This document shows, in pieces, positions 1 to 6,845 of a stretch of 21,159 nucleotides of DNA; positions within the stretch are counted from its first letter, which is position 1; every line of letters starts with the position of its first letter. The stretch covers positions 1 through 21,159 of IMG/VR virus record IMGVR_UViG_3300006793_004518; one strand, given 5' to 3'. A model generated the notes under the pieces. The model ran no database searches. It was not told where the DNA came from and was given only the letters and a program-made list of their open reading frames with translations. Made by a program: the position numbers and the translations under genes. This DNA is from a virus.

Positions 1-546
1 ACTGCCACCATCATCTGTAGGCACTAGCAAGTCGCCGTTCTCTACGGCTATGCGGAGTATGTAAACGGGAGTTCCTGTGGCATCATCGCCCCAAGCAAGA
101 CCTGTCATCAAAGGATAGTTAGGTACTTCTTCAAAAACTACATCGTAGTACCTAAGTGTGCCAGTCGGTCTGATCACCCCTGAAGGATCGTCAATAACTG
201 TTTTTGTAGCTGAGTCCCAATTTACTTCTATAGACCTCTGCGGGTTCTCAATAGCCCTTTCTGATTTCAGGGTTGTCCCCCCACCATCTTTCTGCGCCCA
301 AACCGCAAGGTCTCGCCCGAAGAAGGTAACGTGCTTAACAACTGCATCGCCTTGAGTTCTTTGAGTTGCGCCTGGATCACGCACAATGGAACCCCTCCAA
401 TCGGCATAACCGTTGGAGATGTTCAGCATGTGTTGCTTCTGACCAGTATCTAAAGCGCCTTTGTCTCTTGATGCATCAATGCCTTGGAAATCCTCGTAGG
501 GATAAACCTTAGTCTTTACACCAGATGGGGCGTAGCTTGTTGACAT
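1..546 (-). CDS. Probable tail nozzle/hub protein (N-terminal part, cut by window edge)
   Basis: An open frame runs without a stop from an ATG at 546 to the window edge, giving 182 codons; the C-terminus lies outside. A clear Shine-Dalgarno AGGAG sits about 9 bases upstream, inside the last codons of the preceding gene, and the start lies 2 bases after that gene's stop, so translation is probably coupled. Residues ~18-55 read F-Q-G-I-D-A-S-R-D-K-G-A-L-D-T-G-Q and then L-N-I-S-N-G-Y...G-S-I-V-R-D-P-G. This resembles the start of podovirus tail tubular B/nozzle and P22 gp10-like hub proteins (short pattern: 'F..Gid.s.d..al..gq...l.N', then a 'G-s-l-r...G' turn). Position after the capsid and a probable adaptor also fits T7-type order. 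The function is inferred from this pattern and the gene order; no catalytic motif is visible. Confidence 0.6.
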   Translation of the reverse strand, partial: MSTSYAPSGVKTKVYPYEDFQGIDASRDKGALDTGQKQHMLNISNGYADWRGSIVRDPGATQRTQGDAVVKHVTFFGRDLAVWAQKDGGGTTLKSERAIENPQRSIEVNWDSATKTVIDDPSGVIRPTGTLRYYDVVFEEVPNYPLMTGLAWGDDATGTPVYILRIAVENGDLLVPTDDGGS

Positions 547-548
547 TA

Positions 549-1190
549 TTAACGTCTCCTAGCGTCGTAACCCTGCGTTCCGTTAGGGGCTTGAGACCGA
601 TCCCAAGGCGACACTTCAATTTTTCCAGAACCGAATTTTCTTTGGTAAAGTATTCTGTTCATCATCTTGAAGTACATAGGGCCGTAAGCTTCGATCTTGT
701 TAGACTGTTGCTGAACAGAGTAGTGGTACAATAGTCCAGACACAACGATACTGTCAGGTATGGGTCGCTGTTCAGATGGATGTGTGTAGTAATCTATCTC
801 TGGGTTGTCCCAGTAAGCATGGCCGCGCAAGTCTTCAATGGTTAAGTTAGCAAACTCAACAAACATCATCATAACTTCGCCGTCGATTGTGCCAGGATGC
901 ATGTCGCCATAACGACGTAGAGCTTGGAACACAAGTGCCTCCAAGTTTGAGTATGGCTCAGAAAGGTGAGGGTTGTTTACAGAGTATCTGTTACGACCCT
1001 CCTTACCGTCCCAGTATTCACGCCACTTACCTTCAATGTCGTTCTTAGTGTTGGCGTCTAAAGTATCACGTAAATCTCTGGCACCAGGCATGTCACTTCG
1101 GCCAGTGCCAGGATCGTAATGCTTTACGTCCTCGTTTGCTGGTCTGTCGCCTTTTATGTCGTCGTATAAACGTGGTACTTCGATAGCCAT
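549..1190 (-). CDS. Probable head-tail adaptor (tail tubular A-like), 213 aa
   Basis: A 213-residue protein rich in aromatic and charged residues, with no membrane segment or enzymatic motif. It lies between the major capsid region and the probable tail nozzle, the place and approximate size of the adaptor (gp11-type) in T7-like phages. Helical stretches around residues ~80-120 and ~150-190 (the latter including S-G-L-L-Y-H-Y-S-V-Q-Q-Q and a Y-F-K-M-M-N-R-I-L segment) would suit an all-helical adaptor. The gene begins 4 bases after the stop of the upstream gene, with a weak GAGG-type ribosome site overlapping that gene's end. The assignment rests on synteny and size; I do not recognise the sequence itself. 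It could instead be a different head-completion or connector protein. Confidence 0.5.
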   Translation of the reverse strand: MAIEVPRLYDDIKGDRPANEDVKHYDPGTGRSDMPGARDLRDTLDANTKNDIEGKWREYWDGKEGRNRYSVNNPHLSEPYSNLEALVFQALRRYGDMHPGTIDGEVMMMFVEFANLTIEDLRGHAYWDNPEIDYYTHPSEQRPIPDSIVVSGLLYHYSVQQQSNKIEAYGPMYFKMMNRILYQRKFGSGKIEVSPWDRSQAPNGTQGYDARRR

Positions 1191-1194
1191 TTAA

Positions 1195-1488
1195 CTATGC
1201 CTCGTGTTTCATAAACCGACCTTGGACAAACCAAGTGTGCATCTCAAAAGCTTCTGTATGTTCTGGTGCTACTGAAAAGAACAAATACTCTCGGTCTTCG
1301 TCCCAGTAACTACGGTATCTTTGACCACGCAAAGTAATATCCAAACGCACAATTTCTTCATCAGAAGAAACATAGATTGTGTTGCTTTTGCGCTGTTCGT
1401 TTTTAGGCGCAGGAGTGGCTTTACTAGCCGCTACTTTCTTGACCGCCTTAATTGCGCTGGCTTTGTCAGACTTCTCAATTATTGCCAT
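1195..1488 (-). CDS. Unknown small virion-module protein, 97 aa
   Basis: The best start is the ATG at 1488, preceded by GGAG with a 6-base spacer. A TTG at 1500 would add four residues but overlaps that ribosome site, so I reject it. The first ~40 residues are Ala/Lys-rich and probably disordered (A-I-K-A-V-K-K-V-A-A-S-K). A compact second half (residues ~42-97) has alternating hydrophobic residues and several Tyr/Trp (G-Q-R-Y-R-S-Y-W-D-E-D-R-E-Y-L-F-F), suggestive of a small beta-rich fold. It sits right after the terminator-like hairpin behind the capsid gene, so it may be transcribed at a lower level than the capsid gene. A decoration or head-completion role is possible but not shown; I do not recognise a family. 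Confidence 0.6.
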   Translation of the reverse strand: MAIIEKSDKASAIKAVKKVAASKATPAPKNEQRKSNTIYVSSDEEIVRLDITLRGQRYRSYWDEDREYLFFSVAPEHTEAFEMHTWFVQGRFMKHEA

Positions 1489-1501
1489 TTTTGACTCCAA
1501 A

Positions 1502-1531
1502 CAAAAATAAAGGGCGGGTTGCCCCGCCCTT
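1502..1531 (-). terminator. Rho-independent-type terminator behind the capsid gene
   Basis: A perfect 9-bp GC-rich stem (AAGGGCGGG pairing with CCCGCCCTT, 4-base loop) lies about 40 bases after the capsid stop codon. Read on the minus strand, it is followed by a T-rich run (TTATTTTTGTTT). The T tract runs straight into the ribosome site of the next gene, so termination is probably partial and acts as a step-down after the highly expressed capsid gene. Confidence 0.75.
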
Positions 1532-1570
1532 AGTGTATGTGTTTAGAAACAAGCTAGTCGTCCCTATGAC

Positions 1571-2749
1571 TTAGGCAACTGCTGACCAGCCTTTGATGCG
1601 GTGATGCACTTTAGCTTGAGTCATTTCCAAGCCGCACTCAGTCATGTACATGTGCTTCACACCGTCAAAGTCTGGAGTCTGGATGTCACGAACAAGCTGG
1701 GTGTCACGACCCTGCATGTAACGGTACTTCAGTTCAGCCATATCTAGGACGAACATTTCCTGATCCATACCTGTTTGACGGAACATTGGGTGCATGTAAA
1801 CCAACAGATCGCCAGCGTATGTGGTGTAACGTGTTAGTGAAACACCGTAAGCGTTGTCAATCTGAGTTGGTTGCCAGCGGTTCTTGCCGATTTCCATAAG
1901 GTTGGAAATAACGCGAGAGCCACAGAAAGCAACTTTTTCAGATGCACCGTATGCGAAGATGTCTTCAATCAACAGACGGTCAAACTCTTTTTCAGTAATC
2001 ACGTTTGCTGATGCGCCGAAAGAAGCACCGTCAGTTACGTTAGTGATCATGCTTTGCAGACCGCCAGTGTAACGTGTTGGTGAGGCTGTTGAGCCGTTTG
2101 CTTCGTGACGCTGACCAAAGAACATAGCCCGCTCAATGTCGCCCATGTGCAACTTGAGTGCTTTCGTCAATTGCTCCTGCTCTTTGTCACCTGTACGCAA
2201 GTATGTGTTCTGCAATGTGCCTGATACTTGTACGGCAGTCTTGAAGATTTGCGTAAAGTTGTGATCAAGAGTTGGATCAAAGCTAATAGCTGTTGGGCTA
2301 GAGCCACCTTCTTGGTCTGCGAAGCCAGCAATAACAAGTACGTCGCCATCAGCAATCTGATGAGTTGTACCACCGATGTTACGAGTAACAGTCAGTGTGT
2401 TTGTGCCGAGGTTCGCATCCGCTGTTGCATGCATGATTTCACCAGTTGACTGGTTCTGCAAAACAGTACCAGAAACAACGAAGGCTTCGTCATCATCGTT
2501 GTCAACCACGACAGAGCCTGTTGCGGCAGATGCAATAGCACCGTCAACAGTCAGTGTGCGGTCAGGTAATTCGTCGCGGAAGTGGTTGTACTTAGGGTCA
2601 TCTGTGCTTTCTGAGCCAGCCATTGAAAGCAGGGCTTGCAGAGGCGCAGTGCCGTTTGGTTCTAGGAGTGTAAATAACTCCCGATAATTCGTAGGACGAA
2701 ACTCAGTAGTGAACTGACCAGTCCCACGTAGTCCTGTAATAGCAGTCAT
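1571..2749 (-). CDS. Major capsid protein (SU10/DUF5309-like, HK97 fold)
   Basis: A 392-residue protein that builds the procapsid shell. The sequence reads like the SU10-type major capsid family (Pfam DUF5309). The N-terminal segment (~15-50) has F-R-P-T-N-Y-R-E-L-F-T-L-L-E-P-N-G-T-A-P-L. A Val/Thr-rich beta region follows (~65-140), including T-V-T-R-N-I-G-G-T-T. The central helix (~185-215) contains Y-L-R-T-G-D-K-E-Q and K-L-H-M-G-D-I-E-R-A-M-F-F-G. The C-terminal half has the H-P-M-F-R and Y-M-T-E-C-G-L-E segments. AGGAG sits 6 bases before the ATG. The gene follows the scaffold-like gene after a 179-base spacer that begins with a stem-loop, and is followed by a terminator. This isolates it transcriptionally, as is usual for an abundantly made capsid protein. 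The family identification is from memory of the pattern. Confidence 0.9.
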   Translation of the reverse strand: MTAITGLRGTGQFTTEFRPTNYRELFTLLEPNGTAPLQALLSMAGSESTDDPKYNHFRDELPDRTLTVDGAIASAATGSVVVDNDDDEAFVVSGTVLQNQSTGEIMHATADANLGTNTLTVTRNIGGTTHQIADGDVLVIAGFADQEGGSSPTAISFDPTLDHNFTQIFKTAVQVSGTLQNTYLRTGDKEQEQLTKALKLHMGDIERAMFFGQRHEANGSTASPTRYTGGLQSMITNVTDGASFGASANVITEKEFDRLLIEDIFAYGASEKVAFCGSRVISNLMEIGKNRWQPTQIDNAYGVSLTRYTTYAGDLLVYMHPMFRQTGMDQEMFVLDMAELKYRYMQGRDTQLVRDIQTPDFDGVKHMYMTECGLEMTQAKVHHRIKGWSAVA

Positions 2750-2894
2750 GTTTATCTCCTGACAGCAAAAGGTTACGTTAAGATTTGGTGGGCCACTACA
2801 AACAGTTTAGCGTACAGCTTAATAGTTTGTTTTTAGCCTTATTTTGCACAGCTAAATGAGGCCGTAGCGTCACTGTACTTTGTTATTAAAGTAT

Positions 2895-2920
2895 AAGAGG
2901 GACGTAGTGTCGTCCCTCTT
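2895..2920 (-). terminator. Stem-loop between scaffold-like and capsid genes (terminator or processing site)
   Basis: A perfect 10-bp stem (AAGAGGGACG with CGTCCCTCTT, 6-base loop) begins 9 bases after the scaffold-like stop codon. On the minus strand the tail is only moderately T-rich (ATACTTTAATAAC), so full termination is doubtful; attenuation or RNase processing before the capsid message is equally plausible. The remaining ~145 bases up to the capsid start are AT-rich and hold no gene; I could not find a convincing sigma-70 promoter in them. Confidence 0.55.
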
Positions 2921-2928
2921 TTAAGAAT

Positions 2929-4047
2929 TTACATCAAGTTACGTTTACGCATGGCTTTTTCTGCCACGCTGTTCATAAAGTCTTGGTCTGCATTTGGTGA
3001 AGAACTCTCGCCTGGCGAACCTGGAGACGACGAAGATGCGCCTGTGTAGGCTTGACGACGTTTAGCCATGTTGCGTAGACGCTCCATTTCTGGAGTGTTC
3101 TTTACTGCGGCGTAGTCTCCCATCACTTTCTTAGTGAGGTCTCCGTCGATGAAGTCTTCCAGCGTAAACCCTCTCTCGAAAGCAAAGTTAAAGAAGTCGT
3201 CTTCGTCGGAGTCTGGCAGACCGTACTCAGATTGAGCGCTATTAAGGTTGTTTGCCGCTTGTTGACGATAGGCTTGGTTAGCTTGCTCTTCAGCAGACAT
3301 TGCCGCCTTTGCCGCGTCTTGGTTTATGCCCTGTGCTGAAGCCAAAAACTGGTTCATCATCTGTTGCATCTGAGCGTTCTCTTGGCGCAAAGCCGCCATC
3401 TGAGCCATGCCATCGCGGTAGAGAGGCGGTAGAGTAACTGCGTTCTCTTCTTCCCAGCGCTTGATCTGGTCTTCCATCTCGCTGGATACGTTTCGTTGAC
3501 CAGTAACACTATCGCCTTGTCGGTCTGGGGTATTGTCTTTCTGACCACCCATCTGAGGGTTTTTTACAAAAGCTTGAGTAGCCGCTTGTAAAAACTGCGC
3601 CATGTCTTCGCCGTTTATTTCTTTACCGCTTTGCTTTGCACGGTTCATAATGTCCTGCACAAACTTCATTGCAGGCTCTACAGGCTTTATTTCATTCGCA
3701 TGCTTGTAGTTTAAGTCACGATATCTATTAAAAGTTTCCCGTATCTGATCCTCGGATAGCTGTCTTTTCTCCCCACCAAAATCAACCTCAAGCATTTTAA
3801 TGCTGTCGTTCATGGAGTTGTCAGCTTCTGTAGTAGGCGAAATCATTGAAGACGCCTTCTCCTGATCTGTTGTCGGAGTTTCTTTTTCTGGTGGTGGACC
3901 CTGTGGTGCAGGCGGACCCTGCGGTGCAGGCTGGCCTTGTGGTGGTGGACCTTGTGGTGGTGGGCCTTGTGGTGCAGGCTGTGCGTTTGCGTCGCCCAGC
4001 TTTTGTCCTGCCATTTGTTGGATCAGTTGATCATCTCTTTCTGCCAT
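2929..4047 (-). CDS. Scaffold-like virion assembly protein with proline-rich N-terminus
   Basis: A 372-residue, acidic, Gln/Ala-rich and largely helical protein directly upstream of the capsid gene, the usual place of a phage scaffolding protein. Order: a charged start; a repeat tract of P-Q-G-P-P type (~24-54); a helical region with V-D-F-G-G-E-K-R-Q-L-S-E-D-Q-I-R (~88-105), a motif common in phage scaffold or capsid-assembly proteins; a long Gln/Met-rich coiled-coil-like stretch (~210-275); an acidic D-S-D-E-D-D-F-F-N-F-A segment (~280); and a Ser/Pro-rich linker before a short basic C-terminal helix (E-K-A-M-R-K-R-N). A basic C-terminal helix is how several scaffold proteins bind capsid subunits. 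The start has AGGAGAG 4-5 bases upstream. Function is by context and composition; no protease motif is visible. Confidence 0.7.
   Translation of the reverse strand: MAERDDQLIQQMAGQKLGDANAQPAPQGPPPQGPPPQGQPAPQGPPAPQGPPPEKETPTTDQEKASSMISPTTEADNSMNDSIKMLEVDFGGEKRQLSEDQIRETFNRYRDLNYKHANEIKPVEPAMKFVQDIMNRAKQSGKEINGEDMAQFLQAATQAFVKNPQMGGQKDNTPDRQGDSVTGQRNVSSEMEDQIKRWEEENAVTLPPLYRDGMAQMAALRQENAQMQQMMNQFLASAQGINQDAAKAAMSAEEQANQAYRQQAANNLNSAQSEYGLPDSDEDDFFNFAFERGFTLEDFIDGDLTKKVMGDYAAVKNTPEMERLRNMAKRRQAYTGASSSSPGSPGESSSPNADQDFMNSVAEKAMRKRNLM
3889..3981 (-). repeat. In-frame 15/18-bp repeats coding for a P-Q-G-P-P tract
   Basis: Six imperfect tandem units of 15 or 18 bp (plus-strand core GGTGGTGGACCTTGT or GGTGCAGGCGGACC) encode repeated Pro-Gln-Gly-Pro near the N-terminus of the scaffold-like protein. 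Unit lengths are multiples of three, so copy-number change by slippage keeps the frame. Confidence 0.8.
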
Positions 4048-4097
4048 TTTACTCTCCTGTCAGCCGTAGCGGACTGTTGTTTGAGGGCCGTAGCACT

Positions 4098-4370
4098 CTA
4101 TTGGTTTTTGGTTTCTGCCCCAGCCGTTGCCGCATCCATCAGCAACTCGTTGTCGATAAGCATTTTCATATTAGTCGGCAGTTCTATCATCCGACGAGCG
4201 GCCCACATAGCCCCTCTTCGGAAGTGCATCTCATCAGTAGTCAACTGTTTGTTTTCTGAAAGTTGATATGCCGCTGAGATAATTTCGTCTTGCATCTTCT
4301 GGTGTAACAATCCCCAGCCGTTAGAAGATAAAAGCTCGTCAAGTATTCTTGATTGTTCCTGTTTAGTCAT
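4098..4370 (-). CDS. Unknown small helical protein, 90 aa
   Basis: A small protein that reads as mostly alpha-helical, with a conserved-looking centre D-E-M-H-F-R-R-G-A-M-W-A-A-R-R-M-I-E-L-P. I chose the ATG at 4370, which overlaps the stop of the preceding gene by 8 bases (ATGACTAA), the pattern seen elsewhere in this operon. An ATG at 4388 would add six residues and cannot be excluded, since neither start has a strong ribosome site. No membrane segment or enzymatic motif is visible. It lies between the small membrane protein and the scaffold-like gene, so a virion assembly role is likely. I do not recognise a named family. Confidence 0.6.
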   Translation of the reverse strand: MTKQEQSRILDELLSSNGWGLLHQKMQDEIISAAYQLSENKQLTTDEMHFRRGAMWAARRMIELPTNMKMLIDNELLMDAATAGAETKNQ

Positions 4371-4617
4371 TGAAGCGTGTCCATGCACCCACTGATATGA
4401 TCCCCAGTATAACTAGAACAAACCACTTAACGGTGGTCGTTACAACAGATTTCTTCACGTCTCTCCAACCGTCAATGAGTTGGCGTAAGTCGTGTATATC
4501 CTTGCCCGCGTCTTCGTCGTGCAGTCCAATGCTAGACAGAGCTTCTTTAGCACCACGTCGAGCGGAACGCTCAACAAGTTGCTCTAGCTCTAATTTTGTC
4601 ATCGTTACTTGCGCCAT
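4363..4617 (-). CDS. Small C-terminally membrane-anchored phage protein (DUF6127-like)
   Basis: 84 residues: a soluble, amphipathic helical N-terminal part (~5-55) with E-L-E-Q-L-V-E-R-S-A-R-R-G-A, then D-E-D-A-G-K-D-I-H-D-L-R-Q-L-I-D-G-W-R, followed by one hydrophobic segment at ~63-79 (K-W-F-V-L-V-I-L-G-I-I-S-V-G). The pattern '.D..A.kDI.DLR.L...WR..K' plus a C-terminal transmembrane helix recalls a family of small proteins found in phage structural operons that I remember as DUF6127; this name is from memory. The start codon shares one base with the stop of the RCC1 protein upstream (TAATG). A single membrane helix near tail genes could mean a holin-like or accessory role, but nothing here proves it. 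Confidence 0.7.
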   Translation of the reverse strand: MAQVTMTKLELEQLVERSARRGAKEALSSIGLHDEDAGKDIHDLRQLIDGWRDVKKSVVTTTVKWFVLVILGIISVGAWTRFND

Positions 4618-6833
4618 TAAAACTGCAACATCGTTGGTGCGTAACGAGCATAGTTTTCGTTACCCAATGAGTATTCAGCGCTGTATCCCCATGTGTAAGC
4701 GTTGCCGTCTTCGGTTAAGGCAATCCCCATAATTTGGTTGGAAGTGCCGTACAGTCCTATATCTATTACCTCTTTTGCAATACCGAGACAGTGGTATTTG
4801 CCAGAATTAGAGTGAGAGGTGGTGTCTCCGACGCCCACTGTACCTGTTCCGTTATAGCCCCAGCAAAGGACTTCACCATCGTCTGTCAACACACAGAAAA
4901 CAAGATAGCTACCAGTTCCACAAACAACCATTCTTTTTACATTGGATGGAAAGTTAGGATAGCCTGTCGGCTCGTATTCACCAGGCCATACAACTGTAGG
5001 GTTGGATGACGGGATGCTGACAAAGTTCTTTCTTGCTGTTGTGCCGCCATCAAGCAGTTGTCCGTAACCGTTGTATCCTGAACTGTAAACTACACCCGCC
5101 GCATCTCTGATGATTGCGGTATTATATTGATCCACATACGTTGCCGCCACACATTCGGATATTGTTGTGTCGCCGTTTGCTTGAGTGTTATTCATAACAA
5201 TAGTAGGCGGTAAGTTTCCGTGAACGCCTTGCCCTAAAGCGCCAGAGTGGGTGGAGTTACTGTCCTGACCCCATGTCCATAAATTGCCGTCGATGTCTCT
5301 AACGTAACCACCCTTTGCTGTCACAAACAGTATTTCTGCGGCAGGCACAGTGATAGCAACCTTTGAATAGTTAGTATTGTTACTATTGCTTACAGGGTTC
5401 TGTCCGCTTGTGTAATGACCAGAGTACCCGCAATGGTAAATGGTTCCATCTTTACCTTGGGCAATAGCAAACGGAGAGTCTTGGTTTGCCGCCCAAAGGT
5501 CTACAAACTGGTCTAGGGAAGCCGTTTGAAACTTGCCAAGTTGTGGGCTGGCTTGCACAAAGTTAAGAGTGGTTGTTGTGTTGCCATCGCCTCTGGAGCC
5601 ATAGCCACCATATCCGCAGTAGTGTATGGTTCCATCATCACAAAGCGCCCATGCGCCGTTGTATGTGCTAACAGACGTACCTCCTTGAGCAAGAACACAT
5701 TTAATTACATTCTTACCGTTCAGAGAGTTTGCGGAATCTGAAGATGCGTTCTGAGGAACGTAAACATCAGTTGTGTTTCCTGTTCCATGCTCGCCGAGGT
5801 GGTTTCGTCCCCATGTCCACAGGTTGTTATCATTATCTACAGCCAGACACATTTGCTGGTAATTATATTGCCAGTACCACCCTTTGTTAGCGTATTCATA
5901 AACAAACCCAGTTGTGTTCAGGGTAATAGTGTTCCCCGCCGTAGCTGTTGTAGAGCCAACGTAGCGGTACATATCCGCCTCTTCGTCGCCGATACGAATG
6001 TATGTAACGCGGTCTGTACCAGCGGTTAAGCCAGCCGCTGTGTATACAGTTGTTTTGTCTTTATCACCAATGTCGGCAAGAGTTAGTGAAGTCCAAGTTG
6101 TGCCGCCGTCTGTGCTTTCTTCAAATACTAAGTCTTCTGTATTTGTGCTGTCAGTCTGATCGAACTTGTAGATGTTCCCCTTGGTCATGTCGATGTTGGG
6201 GTTATCTGTACCATCTATTACAAAGATCGGGTCGCCATTGGTGTCAGTCCCCATTGTCACTGTATGAGTGACTGTGCGTTTATGACGGTTTACCAACTTA
6301 CGTTCAGTCAGCTTTACCCCAGAGAAGTTATGGGGAAAGGCGGCTGTGGTTGGGTTAGGACGGTTGCTTGTCTCTGACCCAATGCCTTGCTGGTAATAAG
6401 TGTTATACCCCCAACTGCGCCAAGTACCGTCTTCCATGATTGCCGCGCCGTATCGGTAAGAGTTTGTGTTCGGCTGGGGTAGGTTGGCAACACGGACGCT
6501 AGAGCGCTGATCGTCTTCAGTCCAAACAGGGAGGTTGGTTACTTCGTCAACTCTTAGAACTTGGTTAGTGTTGGTAGGGGCGATTGATTGAACGCTTGTG
6601 CCATCGTAATACCAAATGCCGCCAGCAGGGGTTCCTGTGCCTTGGCCGATGCCGTTAGTAAATATTACCCATTTAGTAGCGTCTGTGCCAGGTGTTGTAC
6701 CTGTATTGCTATCAATCAAGCTGATGTATGTATCGACGCCCCCAGTAACAATATCTTGTTTACTGTAAGTAGTCGCCGCGTCGTATGCGCCTCTAAATGT
6801 GAAACCTATGGTTCCTAAATTTATTGTTGCCAT
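4617..6833 (-). CDS. RCC1-repeat beta-propeller tail protein, 738 aa
   Basis: A large probable tail-appendage protein. Residues ~11-57 form a small module with F-R-G-A-Y-D-A-A-T-T-Y and a final W, like the carbohydrate-binding-type modules (CBM5/12-like pattern) found in phage fibres. Seven to eight RCC1-like blades follow, each with a W/C-G-Y/R/Q core: R-S-W-G-Y (~139), L-W-T-W-G-R (~338), then further copies to the C-terminal Y-T-W-G-Y. Between the first two blades (~185-315) is a beta-rich insert with N-I-Y-K-F-D-Q-T-D-S, a pattern common in marine phage structural proteins. The gene is 12 bases after its smaller paralogue, with AGGGG as ribosome site. RCC1 propellers are protein- or ligand-binding folds; receptor recognition is inferred from the tail context. 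Confidence 0.8.
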   Translation of the reverse strand: MATINLGTIGFTFRGAYDAATTYSKQDIVTGGVDTYISLIDSNTGTTPGTDATKWVIFTNGIGQGTGTPAGGIWYYDGTSVQSIAPTNTNQVLRVDEVTNLPVWTEDDQRSSVRVANLPQPNTNSYRYGAAIMEDGTWRSWGYNTYYQQGIGSETSNRPNPTTAAFPHNFSGVKLTERKLVNRHKRTVTHTVTMGTDTNGDPIFVIDGTDNPNIDMTKGNIYKFDQTDSTNTEDLVFEESTDGGTTWTSLTLADIGDKDKTTVYTAAGLTAGTDRVTYIRIGDEEADMYRYVGSTTATAGNTITLNTTGFVYEYANKGWYWQYNYQQMCLAVDNDNNLWTWGRNHLGEHGTGNTTDVYVPQNASSDSANSLNGKNVIKCVLAQGGTSVSTYNGAWALCDDGTIHYCGYGGYGSRGDGNTTTTLNFVQASPQLGKFQTASLDQFVDLWAANQDSPFAIAQGKDGTIYHCGYSGHYTSGQNPVSNSNNTNYSKVAITVPAAEILFVTAKGGYVRDIDGNLWTWGQDSNSTHSGALGQGVHGNLPPTIVMNNTQANGDTTISECVAATYVDQYNTAIIRDAAGVVYSSGYNGYGQLLDGGTTARKNFVSIPSSNPTVVWPGEYEPTGYPNFPSNVKRMVVCGTGSYLVFCVLTDDGEVLCWGYNGTGTVGVGDTTSHSNSGKYHCLGIAKEVIDIGLYGTSNQIMGIALTEDGNAYTWGYSAEYSLGNENYARYAPTMLQF

Positions 6834-6845
6834 TTCTTACCCCTG

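Noticed and set aside
3846-4259. Plus-strand frame (137 codons) opposite the scaffold-like gene
   Set aside because: Its valine/aspartate repeat is just the reverse of the P-Q-G-P-P coding repeat, and it spans three genes on the other strand.
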